Virus record (IMG/VR): IMGVR_UViG_3300029448_000155
Coordinates: 1 to 24,443 of that record
Source of the DNA: a virus
Length of the DNA: 24,443 nucleotides
Reading direction: 5' to 3' (one strand)
Both the position numbers and the translations under genes were made by a program. Shown piece by piece: positions 23,707 through 24,443 of this stretch; the first letter of the stretch is position 1, and each line of letters begins with the position of its first letter. The notes under the pieces were generated by a model. The model saw nothing but the letters and a program-made list of their open reading frames with translations. It was not told the origin of the DNA and ran no database searches.

Positions 23707-24150
23707 TTATGTTAATGGTAAATCTATGTATTTAACTTGAGCTTTTCCTTCATTTACTGAAATTCTAACTGCTAATCTTAATGAATAAGTTCCTGCTTTT
23801 GTTCCTGCAACTAAAGTTAAAGTAGGCATTGCAACTGTTGTTTTTTTGACAGCAGATGTTAGTTGAATCATACTTTGTACTGCTAAAGTTAATTGTGTTG
23901 CTTGTTTTGTAGTCATTCCTACTTTTGCAGTATTTGCTACAATAGCATTTGCTTGTGCAGTTGTAATTCCATCTTTATTTTTTTCTGTATTAATCTCTGA
24001 TTGCATAGAAGCAACTTTGTTTATATGGTCATTTGTTTTATCAAGAGATTCATCTATTTTTTCATATAAAGCTTTTAAATGTTTACCTTCTTCAGTTAAA
24101 TCTAATTCTTGTTTTTCTGTGTTTGTTTTTTCAAATTTATTTATAGCCAT
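23707..24150 (-). CDS. Fibre-like structural protein, 147 aa
   Basis: Residues about 20-60 are a charged coiled coil. About 60-80 contain GITTAQANAIVANTAKVGM, which resembles the short helical repeats found in trimeric phage tail-fibre stalks. The C-terminal 45 residues are beta-rich with Thr, Val and Ile. This suggests a trimeric fibre or spike component at the particle surface. It overlaps the preceding gene by one base (TAATG). The exact role, fibre or neck, is not certain. Confidence 0.55.
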   Translation of the reverse strand: MAINKFEKTNTEKQELDLTEEGKHLKALYEKIDESLDKTNDHINKVASMQSEINTEKNKDGITTAQANAIVANTAKVGMTTKQATQLTLAVQSMIQLTSAVKKTTVAMPTLTLVAGTKAGTYSLRLAVRISVNEGKAQVKYIDLPLT

Positions 24151-24443
24151 TATGAAGCCTCTATTAAAATATTATAAGTAAATTCAGTATACATATAACT
24201 TGAATCATTATCTGTTGTCCTTCTAAAAAATAACATTAATATATCATTTTTAGCAACTGATACAGATAATCCTGTTTGTTCCCATTTATATTGAATATTT
24301 GCAGTACCACCTGCAGATTGACTTGCACCTACTTGCGATAGTGTGTAATTTCCTGCACTTCCGTGAGTTACACCTGTTCCTTTTAACAATGCCCATTCAA
24401 CAGTATCTCCTGTAGAGTTATTTCCTATAATAGTATATCCTGT
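24150..24443 (-). CDS. Partial beta-rich structural protein (5' end outside window)
   Basis: The reading frame is open from the right edge of the window, so the gene begins outside and only its C-terminal 97 codons are seen. A TTG at 24389 is internal to this frame and need not be the start. The visible part is rich in Gly, Thr, Ser and aromatic residues in alternating beta strands, and ends in an ITVxIEAS-like strand. This fits a receptor-binding or fibre tip domain. No family is recognised. Confidence 0.55.
   Translation of the reverse strand, partial: TGYTIIGNNSTGDTVEWALLKGTGVTHGSAGNYTLSQVGASQSAGGTANIQYKWEQTGLSVSVAKNDILMLFFRRTTDNDSSYMYTEFTYNILIEAS

Overview
The window looks like part of an AT-rich, tailed double-stranded DNA phage genome, or a prophage-like contig derived from one. 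Genes are tightly packed with many ATGA/TAATG-type overlaps. There are two transcription blocks, replication proteins, an HNH nuclease, virion-type proteins and no cellular housekeeping genes. Clear AAGGAG-type ribosome binding sites argue for a host that uses Shine-Dalgarno initiation. Low GC and trimeric-fibre-like repeats would suit a marine bacterial host, but that is inference.

Layout. Bases 1-11152 read on the plus strand. They start with a terminator, structured non-coding segments and several tiny genes (1-1562). Next comes a cassette of a ubiquitin-like protein, an E2-like protein, a JAB/JAMM protease and a ThiF/E1-like enzyme (1581-4990). A replication and recombination module follows: a Sak4-like ATPase, a probable SSB-like partner, and a primase-polymerase fused to a RecA-type helicase (5070-8097). 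After that lie an HNH nuclease, an AbrB-like protein, a PD-(D/E)XK nuclease and a run of small overlapping genes, several with zinc-binding cysteines (8097-11152). Bases 11149-24443 read on the minus strand and carry virion-type genes: two fibre-like genes, a 47-aa gene, two probable internal virion proteins and a 3503-codon giant gene. The two blocks meet tail to tail with overlapping stop codons.

The most notable content is the phage-borne ubiquitin-like conjugation cassette. The Ubl ends in Gly-Gly-Gln-Ala and so needs trimming. The JAB protein has a complete HSH-x7-S-x2-D metal site. The E1-like protein has the adenylation motifs and a Cys near its C terminus. The 510-aa protein between them carries an HP...VCLD motif like an E2 active site. 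Together they could activate, transfer and remove a small protein tag during infection. The targets are unknown.

The giant protein carries GADLDAD, the signature of the catalytic double-psi beta-barrel of RNA polymerases, and upstream of it a segment that may be the second barrel. It also has a SLOG-like nucleotide-binding domain near residues 655-805. It is therefore probably an injected virion RNA polymerase and polyvalent protein. Several plus-strand intergenic gaps hold long-stem RNA structures just upstream of ribosome binding sites, suggesting post-transcriptional control.
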